Assembly: GCA_030549175.1 (NCBI GenBank)
Contig: JAUKUA010000008.1
Span: forward strand, 372,001-436,000
Direction of reading: 5' to 3'
DNA from: Lasiosphaeris hirsuta
Lineage: Eukaryota; Ascomycota; Sordariomycetes; Sordariales; Lasiosphaeriaceae
Length of the DNA stretch: 64,000 nucleotides
The notes beneath the pieces are model-generated. The model was not told the DNA's origin. It saw only the letters and a program-made list of their open reading frames with translations, and ran no database searches. Shown here piece after piece: positions 54,442 to 64,000 of this stretch (positions within the stretch are counted from its first letter, which is position 1; every line of letters begins with the position of its first letter). The translations under genes were made by a program, and so were the position numbers.

Positions 54442-56160
54442 TGTGCCCGGGGCAAAGAATAAAGAAAAGGGCGTCCTCGTCATCGTCCTCCGCTCTCTTG
54501 AACTATAAGAAAAGTACCAATTACCCCTAGCCCTTTCGTATACCGTTGCCATACTTAGATCACCCCATTCCTTACGCTCATACCCCTCTAGTCCACAGTG
54601 TCGAAGAGCGTCTTCCACTTAGTCGTCTTAGGAGGCGACTTCTTGGCAGTAGGCTTCTTACGACCGATACCTTTAGTAGGGATCTCTTGAGTAGAAGAAA
54701 AGGCTGCCGACTTACTACGTGTACCAACCTTAGGAGCGTCAGTACCGAACAGGTTAGTAAGGGTACCGTGCTTATTTTACTTCTTAGGCAGAGTGTCTAT
54801 AGTTATGATTTCGCTTTGGGTATCCTCAGTAGGGTACTTACGTGAGGTGCCGAGGGTCATAATAGGCATAGGGGTACTTAAACGAGTAGTCAAGGTGGCC
54901 GTAGGTCACGTAGCTGATGGTTACTTAATAGCCTTGTTAAGCTTTGTTAAGTCCTTTTGAAGATCTTAGACCTGGTTGTCAAGTACTTTAGTCTTCGGGT
55001 TAACCTTGTTTATACGGCCCGTTAGAACGTTAACTTACTTCTTGGTAACATGCTTATCGAGGTTATCTATCGTCATTCTCTTCATAGCTTAGAAAGCTTC
55101 GTGGACCTTATTATGACTCGGAAGCTCTTTAATCTTATTCTCAAGGGTATTGATCTTATCCTTAAGGCACTTCTAAAGATCGTACATGTCAGTAAGTATA
55201 CTAGTTATAGAAGACGTATAGACTACTTTAGCTTCCTTAAGCTCTATAGTCTTGTTAGTAAGCTAGTACTTAAGGCGTTGGAATTGTATATACTAGTACT
55301 AGTTTGTACCGGTAATAAGGACGTTCGCTTAGTCGGCTTAGGTATGAACTTACGTAAGGTCGAGATGATTAAAGTAGATAAGAACTAAAGATAACTTCTC
55401 GTTCAAAGCGGCTATAGGGTAACAATAGATAATCGTAAGGATAGATACCTTTAAAGGTAAGTAGTTATTATTAACATCCTACTTATCATATGTTATCTTG
55501 GCCTTATTTAGTAACTCCTTTAACTGGCGTATATGTAGATTATTAGTTAGACCTTAGTTCTTAGTAGCTGACTTTGATCCTTTAGTAAAGATACCCTTAA
55601 TCTCTTTATTTACTATAAAAAGAAGCTTCGGATTATCGATTGTAAAAACGGCATACTTATAAGCTTCTTGTCTACTTACTAACTTGTTATAGTACTTAAA
55701 CTCGAAGTAGACTCTATAGTCTAGTGAGACCTTAAGCCCCTTACCGTTAGTAATAAGTCACTTAGCTCTCTACTTAGCTTGTTTCTAAAGTGTCTTTATG
55801 CCTTGACGGTAGTACTTCTTAGGGGTATGATATTTAACGGGTAAGCTAGTAGAAAAGCTAGGTAAGCCGTCTAAGAGATCCGAGGTCATTTCTTTATCCT
55901 CGTTATCGGGCTTACCTTCTATGGTAAGGTTAAAGTTATCGTCCTCTACGTACTTACTCTTGTTATTATCGTAGTTAGAATCATAGTTAGGTAGATCGTT
56001 AGGCTTAGGCTTATCGTAGTCGTCCTTACTATGTTTGGTAACAGCGGTAATGCTCTCTTGGACTTGTCTAACGTGTCTCAAGGTTTCTTTAGCTAGAATT
56101 TGGAGGTACGTAGGATCCGGACTCTTAGCCATTAGGTTGTCCTCGGGCACGTCTAGATTG
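54442..56160 (-). pseudogene. Extra 3' reading region of element A2 (downstream of integrase)
   Basis: Between integrase and the 3' LTR, the minus frame is open for 121 residues (56150-55785: MPEDNLMAKSPDPTYLQILA, then an acidic Lys/Asp-rich stretch). It continues, with few stops, through coiled-coil-like sequence (KDKINTLENKIKELPSH) to a Ser/Thr/Pro-rich end (GTRSKSAAFSSTQEIPTKG). A1 has the matching region at 27.1-25.4 kb. No protease, RT, integrase or chromodomain motif is visible. It may be a third gene of the element (accessory or gag-like); function unknown. Confidence 0.55.
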
Positions 56161-57299
56161 TTCGGCTTAGCTCGAGCTATCTCGAATTAACGTTCCATTT
56201 TATGAATATACTCTTACAAATAGTTAAATTTAGCTATCTCAGAGCGTGAATAAACGTAATAGTAGGGTACAGAGAAAGTGTAAAGGTGTAACTTGATAGC
56301 GGCGACGAGGGTAGTAATAGTTATAAGAAAGAAAAACGTGAAAATTTTGTAAGAGGGGTTTTTTAGTTGGTAGCCTAGCCTAGTAGGCTAGGGCCTTATG
56401 ATAAAGAAAATTGACAGAGGAAAAACGACGTTATGATAAGGCTTCTATCTAATTATCTAGTCTTTTTAGCTCATAGTAAGAAGACGCTCGTATAGCTAAG
56501 TAAGGTTAATAAAGGAAAGTAAAAGAAAGAAAAGATCTAGTATTATAGCTAGAATACTCTCTTACCTTGTTAAGAAAGCTATTCGTCCTCGAAAACATCT
56601 CTTATTTGGCGGTTTGGTACTATGGAAACTTAACTACTATTTCTATGGTAGAGATAATATCGACCTTAACGTACTCGACGGCCTTAATATCCTTCTTCTT
56701 ACGTTCCTTATTCCAGTCGATAAGGTTCCTCGTTTCATAACTTATGACGGTATCTCTTATGTTTAGTAATAGGTTTACTCTTAGCTCCCATGTATCGTCC
56801 TTAGCTTTATAGTTCTTCCAACGGACAAGGTACTTAACGCTTAGGTTCTTCTTCTTCTAACTTACTTTACTACTGACGATATAGTCGAGCTCCCATTCTT
56901 TTTATTTGTTAACCCTGACAGCTAATAATACCTGTCACTTTCGGCTAAAAGGATCCTCGCCTTATTAAGGATGGTATAGTTACATAACTAAGACGATTAG
57001 ATATACTCCTTATGACACCGGGAAGTTAAGCTTATAAGCTAGATTACTTATCTTTACCTTACTAATAATCTTAAACGGGCCCGCCCTTTAAGATGACTAT
57101 TTCCTTTTTAACTTACCGGGTAGATAATAACCCTTATAGAGACATAGATAAATAGTATCTCTGATCTTAAAAGTCTCGGGTATATACTTGTTGTCATAGC
57201 GGAGTTTTACTATTACGTTAACGATGTTAAGAAGCTAAATTACTTCCTTTTAGTAATATCCCCTAAGAATCTCCGCTACCTCAGTACCTACTCTTATAC

Positions 57300-58500
57300 C
57301 TTCTTTCACAGTCAGAATATCTACTAGAGACCTTAGCTAGAATCCGAGGATTAGTTCGTTAGGTAATTTACTAATCGTAACAGTTAACGTGTTATTAATG
57401 TTAAACTAAAACGATAATAACATATCAACCTACGGAACCTCTCCGTCTGTTATAAAGATATAGAAATAAATAGTAATCTCGACTATCTAGTTCGTCCTCT
57501 CTAACTAGCTATCGGTTTATAGGTAGTAAGTGATAAAAAAGAGTAGTTTAACGTCACAGATATCGAAAATCTCTTTCTATAATACCAAGGTAAACTTTAA
57601 GTCTCTATCACTAATAATCATCGTCGGTAGTTCCCAGTTACATATAAATAATGATCTCGTCAATACCTTTACCTAATCCTTAGCTATGTAGGTATAGTGT
57701 CCTACCAGTAAGAGTGTTTTTTTAAAGAACTTATATGTAACTATATAGAGTGTGTTAAATATGTTATAGCCTTTAAGATGTTATATCGTTCTGGCTAATA
57801 GGACTATAGGTAGGCTGACAATAAAATCTATCGCGATGGTATAGAACGGCTATGGGGTTACGTAGATAGATATCATTTCCCCGTTTATAAGCTACCTATC
57901 GGTTTAGTTTTAACGGTAGGTCTTACAGAACTAGATAAAACGTTTCACTTTCTATGCCTTGTTAGTAAAGTATACATTCTAAAGGCTATCTATCATCTTA
58001 TAAAAGCCGAAATGATACGATTTATCGTAAACTATCTTAAGTACTGTCTTAACGTACGCTCTTAAGATATAGAGGCGACGATTTCTATCGTAATTAACAT
58101 AATATAGTAACTTGTCTCTAATCTCAAATGGTCCCATTAGGAGTCATAGGTACCTCTTAGGTACTCTAGCGCGTTTTGCCCATTGTGGTACGATAGGTTT
58201 TTCCATCCTAGCGTTGATGCCGGCTATTAACTTACTATATTTCGTATCGTTCTTATAACCCTTACATAAGGCGGTTCTAAACGAGTTACTGATAACGGAC
58301 TTAGCACTTACCTAAGCAACCATAACAAATATCTCGTCCCCTACGTTCTATATTATGGCTTAGATATTATCAAGCTCGTTAGATTTATCTATCTCAAGCT
58401 TCTTAAAGTCCTGTTCGAACGTTAGAAGCCGCGAGAGTATATTAGGAACGACGTTAAGAACGCCCGGGATATGAAAAATATCGATCTCGAACTAAGAAAG
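57300..58500 (-). pseudogene. Element A2 integrase relic
   Basis: The minus frame shows YDKSYHFGFYKMIDSL and VKRFI.FCKTYR (zinc-binding HHCC region and its link), VTP.PFYTIAIDFIVSLPIV (first core Asp), LLVIET-type core near 57600 (second Asp region), and a stretch equivalent to HPQTDGQSER near 57500. Several stops fall at expected Trp and Gln positions. In an active element this enzyme inserts the cDNA copy and makes the 5-bp target duplication. Confidence 0.7.
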
Positions 58501-58999
58501 CCAGTTTATCACATTCGTAAGCTTAAGATTAGCCTTGTTTAGGTCTATCGTTACTAAAGACGTATACTTAACGATACCTTTGGTAGAAGTGTAATCTGTT
58601 AGGATATTTAAGCGATATTAGTTTAACTAAACTATCTTTCTAAGCTTCTTAACTACCTATATAACTACTATAACCTCTACCTCCATAGATCCGTATTTCT
58701 ACTTAATCACAGTAGTTACTCTTAATAAGAACATAATCGGTAGAACCCTCTCCGCTACGAGGTCGTACCCTAAGATTACTTTCCTATCTTAGTCATCCTT
58801 AAGTTAGAAAACGAAGAGGCCAAAAGCTCCTTTATAAGTATCGACTTTAAAGAATAATAACTTCGTTTTAACGTAATAGTAAGTCGTAAATTGTATACAT
58901 AAGTATTCCTATAGTAGGTAGAAAGATTCCTATTTATCTTTTAAAGGTTAAAAACGTATTTTCGATATATAAGCCTTCCTCACGTTCTTTATACTTCCG

Positions 59000-60040
59000 T
59001 TTATAATCTTTCCTTCCTTACGACCCAATGTCAATAATGCTATCTTTTTCTTCTACAATGGTTTAGCTTTGATATCATACTAGGTAATCCTACATCGTAA
59101 CTATCTGGCCATCCTTAAATAGATCTTAAGCATATTTAGCGTGTCTAGGAACTTTATCTTCTAGAAAGCCATAATTCGATCATCCGTTTTCGCAACTCCT
59201 TCTCCGTTAACAATATATCCTAGGAGTTAAATCGCTAGATAGGTTATAAATGACTTACTAACATTAATATATATCCTTACGTCCTCTAAGAACTTAAGTA
59301 CTTTACTTATGTACTTATAGTACTTGTCTTCTATAGTACTAAAGACGACGATGTCGTCGATATATACCCGTACGAAATCTTAACTATCACGGAATAAGCA
59401 GTCTATAAAACGCTAGGTAAAAGTAAGTAAGTTCTTAAATCTTATGAGTACTACGTTTGATTACTCGAGCCCTCTTTCTATGACGATAACTATACGATTA
59501 TAGTATTTGTTATAAACTAGTAATTGATAAAAGAAACCGGAGGTATTTATTATGGAGAAAACCTTTTTTCCTTATATTACGAGGATCATGTCGTCTTAGT
59601 CCGTAAGCGGATAGACGTCTAGTACCGTAACCTTGTTTAGGGTACGTAAGCCGACAACAAGACGGCCTTTCTTTACTCTATTAACCGTTCTTCATACCAC
59701 AAAGGTAGGATATATGATAGGGGTTAGTTCGTTAAGAAAGGTTAGCTTTCCGGCCGTGTATATAGTATCGAGTCTCTACGTAGCGAAAACGTGATCTTTC
59801 GCTCCTTGGGGATATAGCTTTACTAACTTGATTTAGTTTTACTATCCCTTAACAAGATCAATCCTCATTTTACTCTCATTGGGCATAGGTACGATGTCTC
59901 TATCACGGAATATATCATACTTATTTAAAAAGTCCTTGATCCTTTCTACGAAGGTTCCGTTTATCTTATAGATACTTATTTTAACCTTACTCTTAATAGT
60001 AGGAAAATCGGCTAGCTTCTCGACTTTATATAATAACATA
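59000..60040 (-). pseudogene. Element A2 reverse-transcriptase relic with intact YIDD box
   Basis: From 60039 the minus frame reads KVEKLADFPTIKSKVKISIY then YDIFRDRDIVPMPNESKMRI, the usual lead-in to gypsy RT. At 59353-59364 the catalytic YIDD sits in DFVRVYIDDIVVFS, followed by KVLKFLEDVRIYIN. Stops break the frame elsewhere. The family copies RNA into DNA inside virus-like particles. Confidence 0.75.
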
Positions 60041-60549
60041 TGATATCCTATCTTTAGAAGGAGTAGCTATGAGATGTCGACAATCTCTGTCTCGTTACTT
60101 ACCTAACCGCTTAGAATATAAACGAAAACATCTTCTATTTTATCCTCGAGTTAGTAGATTTTATTAAGGATAACTAAATAGTATTCTTCCATATTAATGT
60201 TATTAAGCTCTACATAATATCTTATAGAGGAGGCTTACGTAATCCTCACTCTTATGTTCATATTATAACTTACCAAATCGAACATAAATACCTACTTTAC
60301 TTTAGGCCATTCTTAAACTCTCCCAATCTTCTAACCTCTCTTAATAATTATTAGCTTAGATGTCTAGTTATGGAAGTACGCTATATGAGATATTAGGTAG
60401 TCGATGTTACCATCTTAAATACCTTCTTACGTTGACATAAGATAAAAAGTCTATGGCCTGTTATAAATATACGTCTCCTTAAGTAATAGCTTTGGTAAAT
60501 CATATATCTTAGTCTTGATAAAACCTTTCTCTCTAGATATAAAAATAAC

Positions 60550-61400
60550 ACTTTAGAAAGTAGTAACCTTATGTATAATCTTCCGGTAAGGTTTAACGAC
60601 TAAGTCCGCCCTTATTTTTATATTTCTAACAGATCGGAAAGTGACATTGTTTCTTAGGAAGTCGATAGTTACGTTATTATTATTTATAAAGGTAATATCG
60701 ATTAACATATATAGCCTTAGCTCGTCGATAACATCGGCCTTCATATGAAAGTAAGTGTTAACACTAGTTTGCTACGTTATATCGGAAATGTAAAAATCGA
60801 ACTTAGCTTACTTATCGATATGAGTTCTTAAGTTAACTCCCTTGACGAAACGGGGTTTCTATGGTACCTAGCGTAAATAGTATGCCCATTTCTAAATCCA
60901 CTTTTTATCGACGAGGTTAGTTAAGCTACCAGTGTCAAAGTAGACATATGTAGATTTATCGTTCAAGTCTACTTTGACGTTAATTCGAAGATAGGACTTC
61001 TTCAGGTATTAAGAGCCCACGGGGCGAAGTAGTAGGTTTACTTCAATAACTTACCCTTCCTCGAAAATAACGTAAGCTCCTTTATTACTTAAGTTATTAT
61101 TACTTTAGTTCTTTATCGAGTAACTTTCTTAGGTTATGATAAATCCTTTATCTTTCTTTTCCGTATCTTCTACAGATACCTATTTAAAACGAACCTTCCT
61201 TATGTCGTTCTTACTTATCCTTACGTTCCTATTGTCCTCTAACTTCTCAGAGCTCTCTAGCTTTTCTTTTAAATGGGTAGGCTACCTCAGAGTCACAGGC
61301 TCTGTAGGGAACCTTTACTCTCTGAAAATCACAGGCTTTATAGGAGGTATAAGAGACATGGGCTCTTTTGGGAACCTAGGTTCCTAACGTACGATTAAAC
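60550..61400 (-). pseudogene. Element A2 protease relic
   Basis: The minus frame contains STYVYFDTGSLTNLVDKKWI (DTGS at 60925-60936), a retropepsin active-site motif, then FHMKADVIDELRLYMLIDIT. An open patch at 60744-60553 is the second half. The preceding Pro-rich stretch (FPKEPMSLIPPIKPV) links gag to protease. Confidence 0.65.
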
Positions 61401-63659
61401 CTTCCTTTGGCTTCCACGGTTATTTAACACACTCCGTCCGGATATGCTACCACAGCTCATTTCTATAGTCGAATATTTCTGTATAGCTCGAACATTTATA
61501 CTTTTTCTTATTAGACACCTTATACCAGGTGAGGTTACCTAGTGTTATAGAGGAACGAAAGAAAGCTAAATGGAAAGGAGACATTGTAATGTTAAGAAAA
61601 GTAGTAGTATCCTTTTCCGATTCTTCTTCGTTAATAAAGTGATATCCCTCGGCCTTAAGTTACTTACACTGTTACTAGACGTTAGTACTTTCTCCGTAGA
61701 TGAACTTATCATTAATGTAGGTGAAAGTGTCGTTATCATAAGGTTAGCGTTGGCCGTAGTATCGCTACCTCTAGAACACTCGGTTCGGCTAGAAACCTTT
61801 AGATACTCGGTTAGTAAATCCCTAGCGTGAGTACGTGTCACGGCTATGTTTATTTACGTTACTAAAGTATAAACGTTCTTACTGTCTACTTCTCTAGTTG
61901 TTAGAAGATAACCCTCTGTTATTAGAGTACCCTCGATTACTGTTATTATCTTACTAAGTAGCTTATCTTCCTCGATCGTTAGCTTGACCTCGTCTTCTAT
62001 CTCTACCAGCCCAGTTAGTATTATCGTTATCATAAGTCGTGGTATCGTCATTATATAATACCGTCTTAGTTACTCTTATGACCGTTCCTTTAGTAACTAA
62101 CGTATCACGAGATACTAATACCTTTTCTTCGATCTTATCGAGGTAATCACGAAGTGTGTTTTCAGTAGTTAGTTAAGTATAGAGCTGATATAATTCCTTA
62201 TATAAGTTATTATATAGCCTAGTAAGTAATTAAAAATCCTCCTTGTCTCCTTATACTCTTACGTACTTAAAATAATCTATCACGTACGTATAGACTAACT
62301 TACCGGTAATATTATCTTCGGCCTTAAACTTACTTATAAGTTAACTAAACTATCGTTCTATGTTTACTAACTTCAGTCTAAACTATTAAAGGATGATTAT
62401 GACCTAGTTAAAGATACTTAGTCTTATATACTCCTTATCCTTGGTTAATAATTAAAGCTCATACCATTAGAGAGCTAATCTCCTAAATAATAAAAACAGT
62501 TCTTTATAAAGAGTACTATATCTATCTAGATCTAGGGCCGCTTCCTCAACACGTATAGTCTAAAGATAAACGTCACGGTAACAAAGCTACTTACCGTCGT
62601 AAAACAGTTAGGCCTTACCGTCTTTCTCCGATAGCATGTCTAGCTAGAGGAGACCGACATGATGAATCTGCTAGTTAGAGCCTCTCGTCGCCAACGGAGC
62701 CTCTCGTCACTAACGGAGCGCTTACTTAAGCCACGGGGCCGGTCGCCGGTGTACTAGTCCTTATAAGGGTAATCGTAAGATATGTCTATATAACCTATAT
62801 TATCTACGTAAGCTACTCCTCGATTGTTAATTACCTCGGAGGTAGAAATGGAGGTGGACCAGGGGGTTACTCGTTAGCACGATCCTTAAGCGGATCCGGG
62901 TCCTACTCCGGCGTATGGTCTTCCGCCATTTCGCTTAGTGTTATAGGCGAGAATCCTTCATCTTACGATATGGTATCAGACTTCCCTAGTATAATATCCC
63001 GTCTAGCTACTAGCGTTACGCTACTTAGTAGTAGGATGGTTAGCGTGTCCCTAAGTGTTAGGTCCGTAGGCGGTGGCGTTGTCAAGGTCTGTTAGGTACC
63101 CTTTGGTTCTAGCGTTTCCGCCGTTCTCGAGTACTTTGGTATTAGGTAGAGGCCTTCCTATACTCCTTAAAGGTAGTTGTCGACCAGAGTTTTGAAGCAC
63201 TCTTTCGGAATGTGGTTGTCAACGTTCTAGGCGTTTAGATAGCTGTTCTAAATGAGGCTTCTTAAGTAGGTAAATGTTCCGTTGGTAAGAAAAATTAGGC
63301 TTGTTAACGCCACGAGTACTTACTTACGCTCCGGCTTTACACTAGTCTACCACTTGACTCTCGGATTCTTAAAGATATAGTCGGACACCTATTGGGCTTC
63401 GTAGAGCTTAACAATATATATCCGTTTGTCTTATTGTTTTAACAGTAGGTCGCCGACTTAGTTAAGAGCCTTCGTGCCGTTAACGTACACGTTGTCGTTA
63501 TTGTCTCAACAGTAGGCCGCCGACTCAGTTAAGAGCCTTCGTACTGTTGACGTTGACGTTGTCGTTGTCTTTATTATAACGTGGTACAAGCTGGTATTAG
63601 TTCCGGAGGCGTCAAATTAACTGGTAAGGTCTATCCGATTCGATGGTGGAGGCACCACT

Positions 63660-63893
63660 TACTACGGTCAAAAGGACCGCTTGTGTAAGCGTTACTTTGG
63701 TAGTCCTTTACATAAACACTGACATGACATATTATATGGTGGTGTAAATAATTTATAAAGGATGGCCCGTTGGCAATCAGTCTAGAGGGTACGCTACCAT
63801 TATATGGCAGCGCACCCCCTGTGCTCAATTGAGCGCAGGGACTACGCACAACGGACTAACCTATCTAGGCTATCTACATTTTTCCATGTAACA
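63660..63893 (-). repeat. Element A2 LTR, right (5' LTR in coding sense), 234 bp
   Basis: Runs from TACTACGGTCAAAAGGACCG to CCATGTAACA, followed by AATGT. It differs from the left LTR by scattered transitions only, as RIP would produce. Confidence 0.9.
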
Positions 63894-64000
63894 AATGTAG
63901 ATAGCCTAGATAGGTTAGTCCGTTATGCACAGTCCCTATGCTTAATTGAGCACAGGGGGTACGCTGCCATATAATGGCAGCGTGCCCTCTAGACTAATTA
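63894..64000 (+). mobile_element. Element A3 LTR continuation, running off the window
   Basis: AATGTAGATAGCCTAGATAG onward is the family-A LTR in the opposite orientation to A2, resuming where 54207 stopped. Together with the A2 right LTR it forms a large inverted repeat at the window edge (arms about 100 bp visible). Whether A3 is a full element or a solo LTR cannot be seen. Confidence 0.85.

Larger units (their letters stand above)
54208..63893 (-). mobile_element. Element A2: Ty3/gypsy retrotransposon, 9.69 kb, moderately RIP-mutated
   Basis: Complete LTR-to-LTR copy with target duplication AATGT. Coding sense is minus: 5' LTR at 63660-63893, likely primer site TGGTGCCTCCACC just inside it, gag relic about 63.0-61.6 kb, protease with intact DTGS at 60925-60936, RT about 60.0-59.0 kb with intact YIDD at 59353-59364 (open patch DIFRDRDIVPMPNESKMRID at 59842-60039), RNase H, integrase about 58.5-57.3 kb, then an extra reading region 56.2-54.5 kb. 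The full length is about 2 kb more than many fungal gypsy elements. Stops, mostly at former Gln and Trp codons, interrupt all domains, but less densely than in A1. Confidence 0.9.

Noticed and set aside
61136..61387. Plus-strand hydrophobic 83-aa ORF
   Set aside because: It is the antisense of the gag-protease linker of element A2; the same shadow appears in A1 at 32125-32307.
63640..64000. Foldback DNA transposon at the window edge
   Set aside because: The inverted repeat is explained by A2 having inserted, with an AATGT duplication, into an oppositely oriented LTR of its own family.

Overview
The window looks like nuclear DNA of a filamentous ascomycete (Pezizomycotina, probably Sordariomycetes). 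Introns are short (51-68 nt) with GT-AG ends. The gene families are typical of such fungi: NACHT-ankyrin NLR, Zn2Cys6 regulator, Gfd2/YDR514C-like nuclease, DUF8021 secreted protein and DUF1772-like membrane protein. GC-balanced gene islands alternate with AT-rich blocks full of dead transposons that carry the signature of repeat-induced point mutation (RIP, C:G to T:A, mostly at CpA). This is a gene-poor, transposon-dominated compartment.

Layout. 0.7-1.0 kb: a broken Zn2Cys6 fragment. 1.7-3.1 kb (-): a two-exon multi-pass membrane protein. 4.3-4.8 kb (+): a DUF1772/anthrone-oxygenase-like membrane protein. 5.4-9.4 kb (-): a decayed NLR with lipase-like, NACHT and ankyrin parts, split by a 229-bp LTR-like insertion with a CTTGG target duplication. 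9.5 kb: tRNA-like fragments. 9.9-11.0 kb (-): an intact DEDDh-nuclease-like gene. 11.7-13.4 kb: RIP relics. 13.6-15.6 kb (-): a frameshifted ankyrin gene. 15.8-16.3 kb: an intron-containing, stop-bearing relic. 16.3-19.5 kb: mixed repeats.

19.5-39.7 kb is a nested transposon block. A Pogo/Fot1-type DNA transposon (19519-21376, TA target) is followed by a Ty3/gypsy chromovirus, element B (21420-39664, 1.3-kb LTRs, target duplication GTGTT). A second gypsy, A1 (25156-34727, 234-bp LTRs, target duplication CTTTT), sits inside B. A sister copy, A2 (54208-63893, target duplication AATGT), has inserted into the LTR of a third, oppositely oriented copy, A3, that runs off the right edge.

39.7-54.2 kb is a gene island. 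It holds a small hypothetical ORF, tRNA-like and LTR-like repeats, a three-exon 165-residue protein gene (-), and a divergently placed ten-exon gene (+) for a 1378-residue protein. That protein has beta-rich N-terminal segments, a long coiled coil and an alanine-rich helical region; I cannot assign it to a named family. After it come a DUF8021 pseudogene and a small LITAF-like membrane protein.

The intact genes show no common pathway. The coherent themes are genome defence (RIP) against nested retroelements, decay of the self/non-self recognition type genes beside them, and one unusual large gene pair (42.7-49.2 kb) that merits follow-up. All gene models and family names come from reading the sequence; no database search was run.
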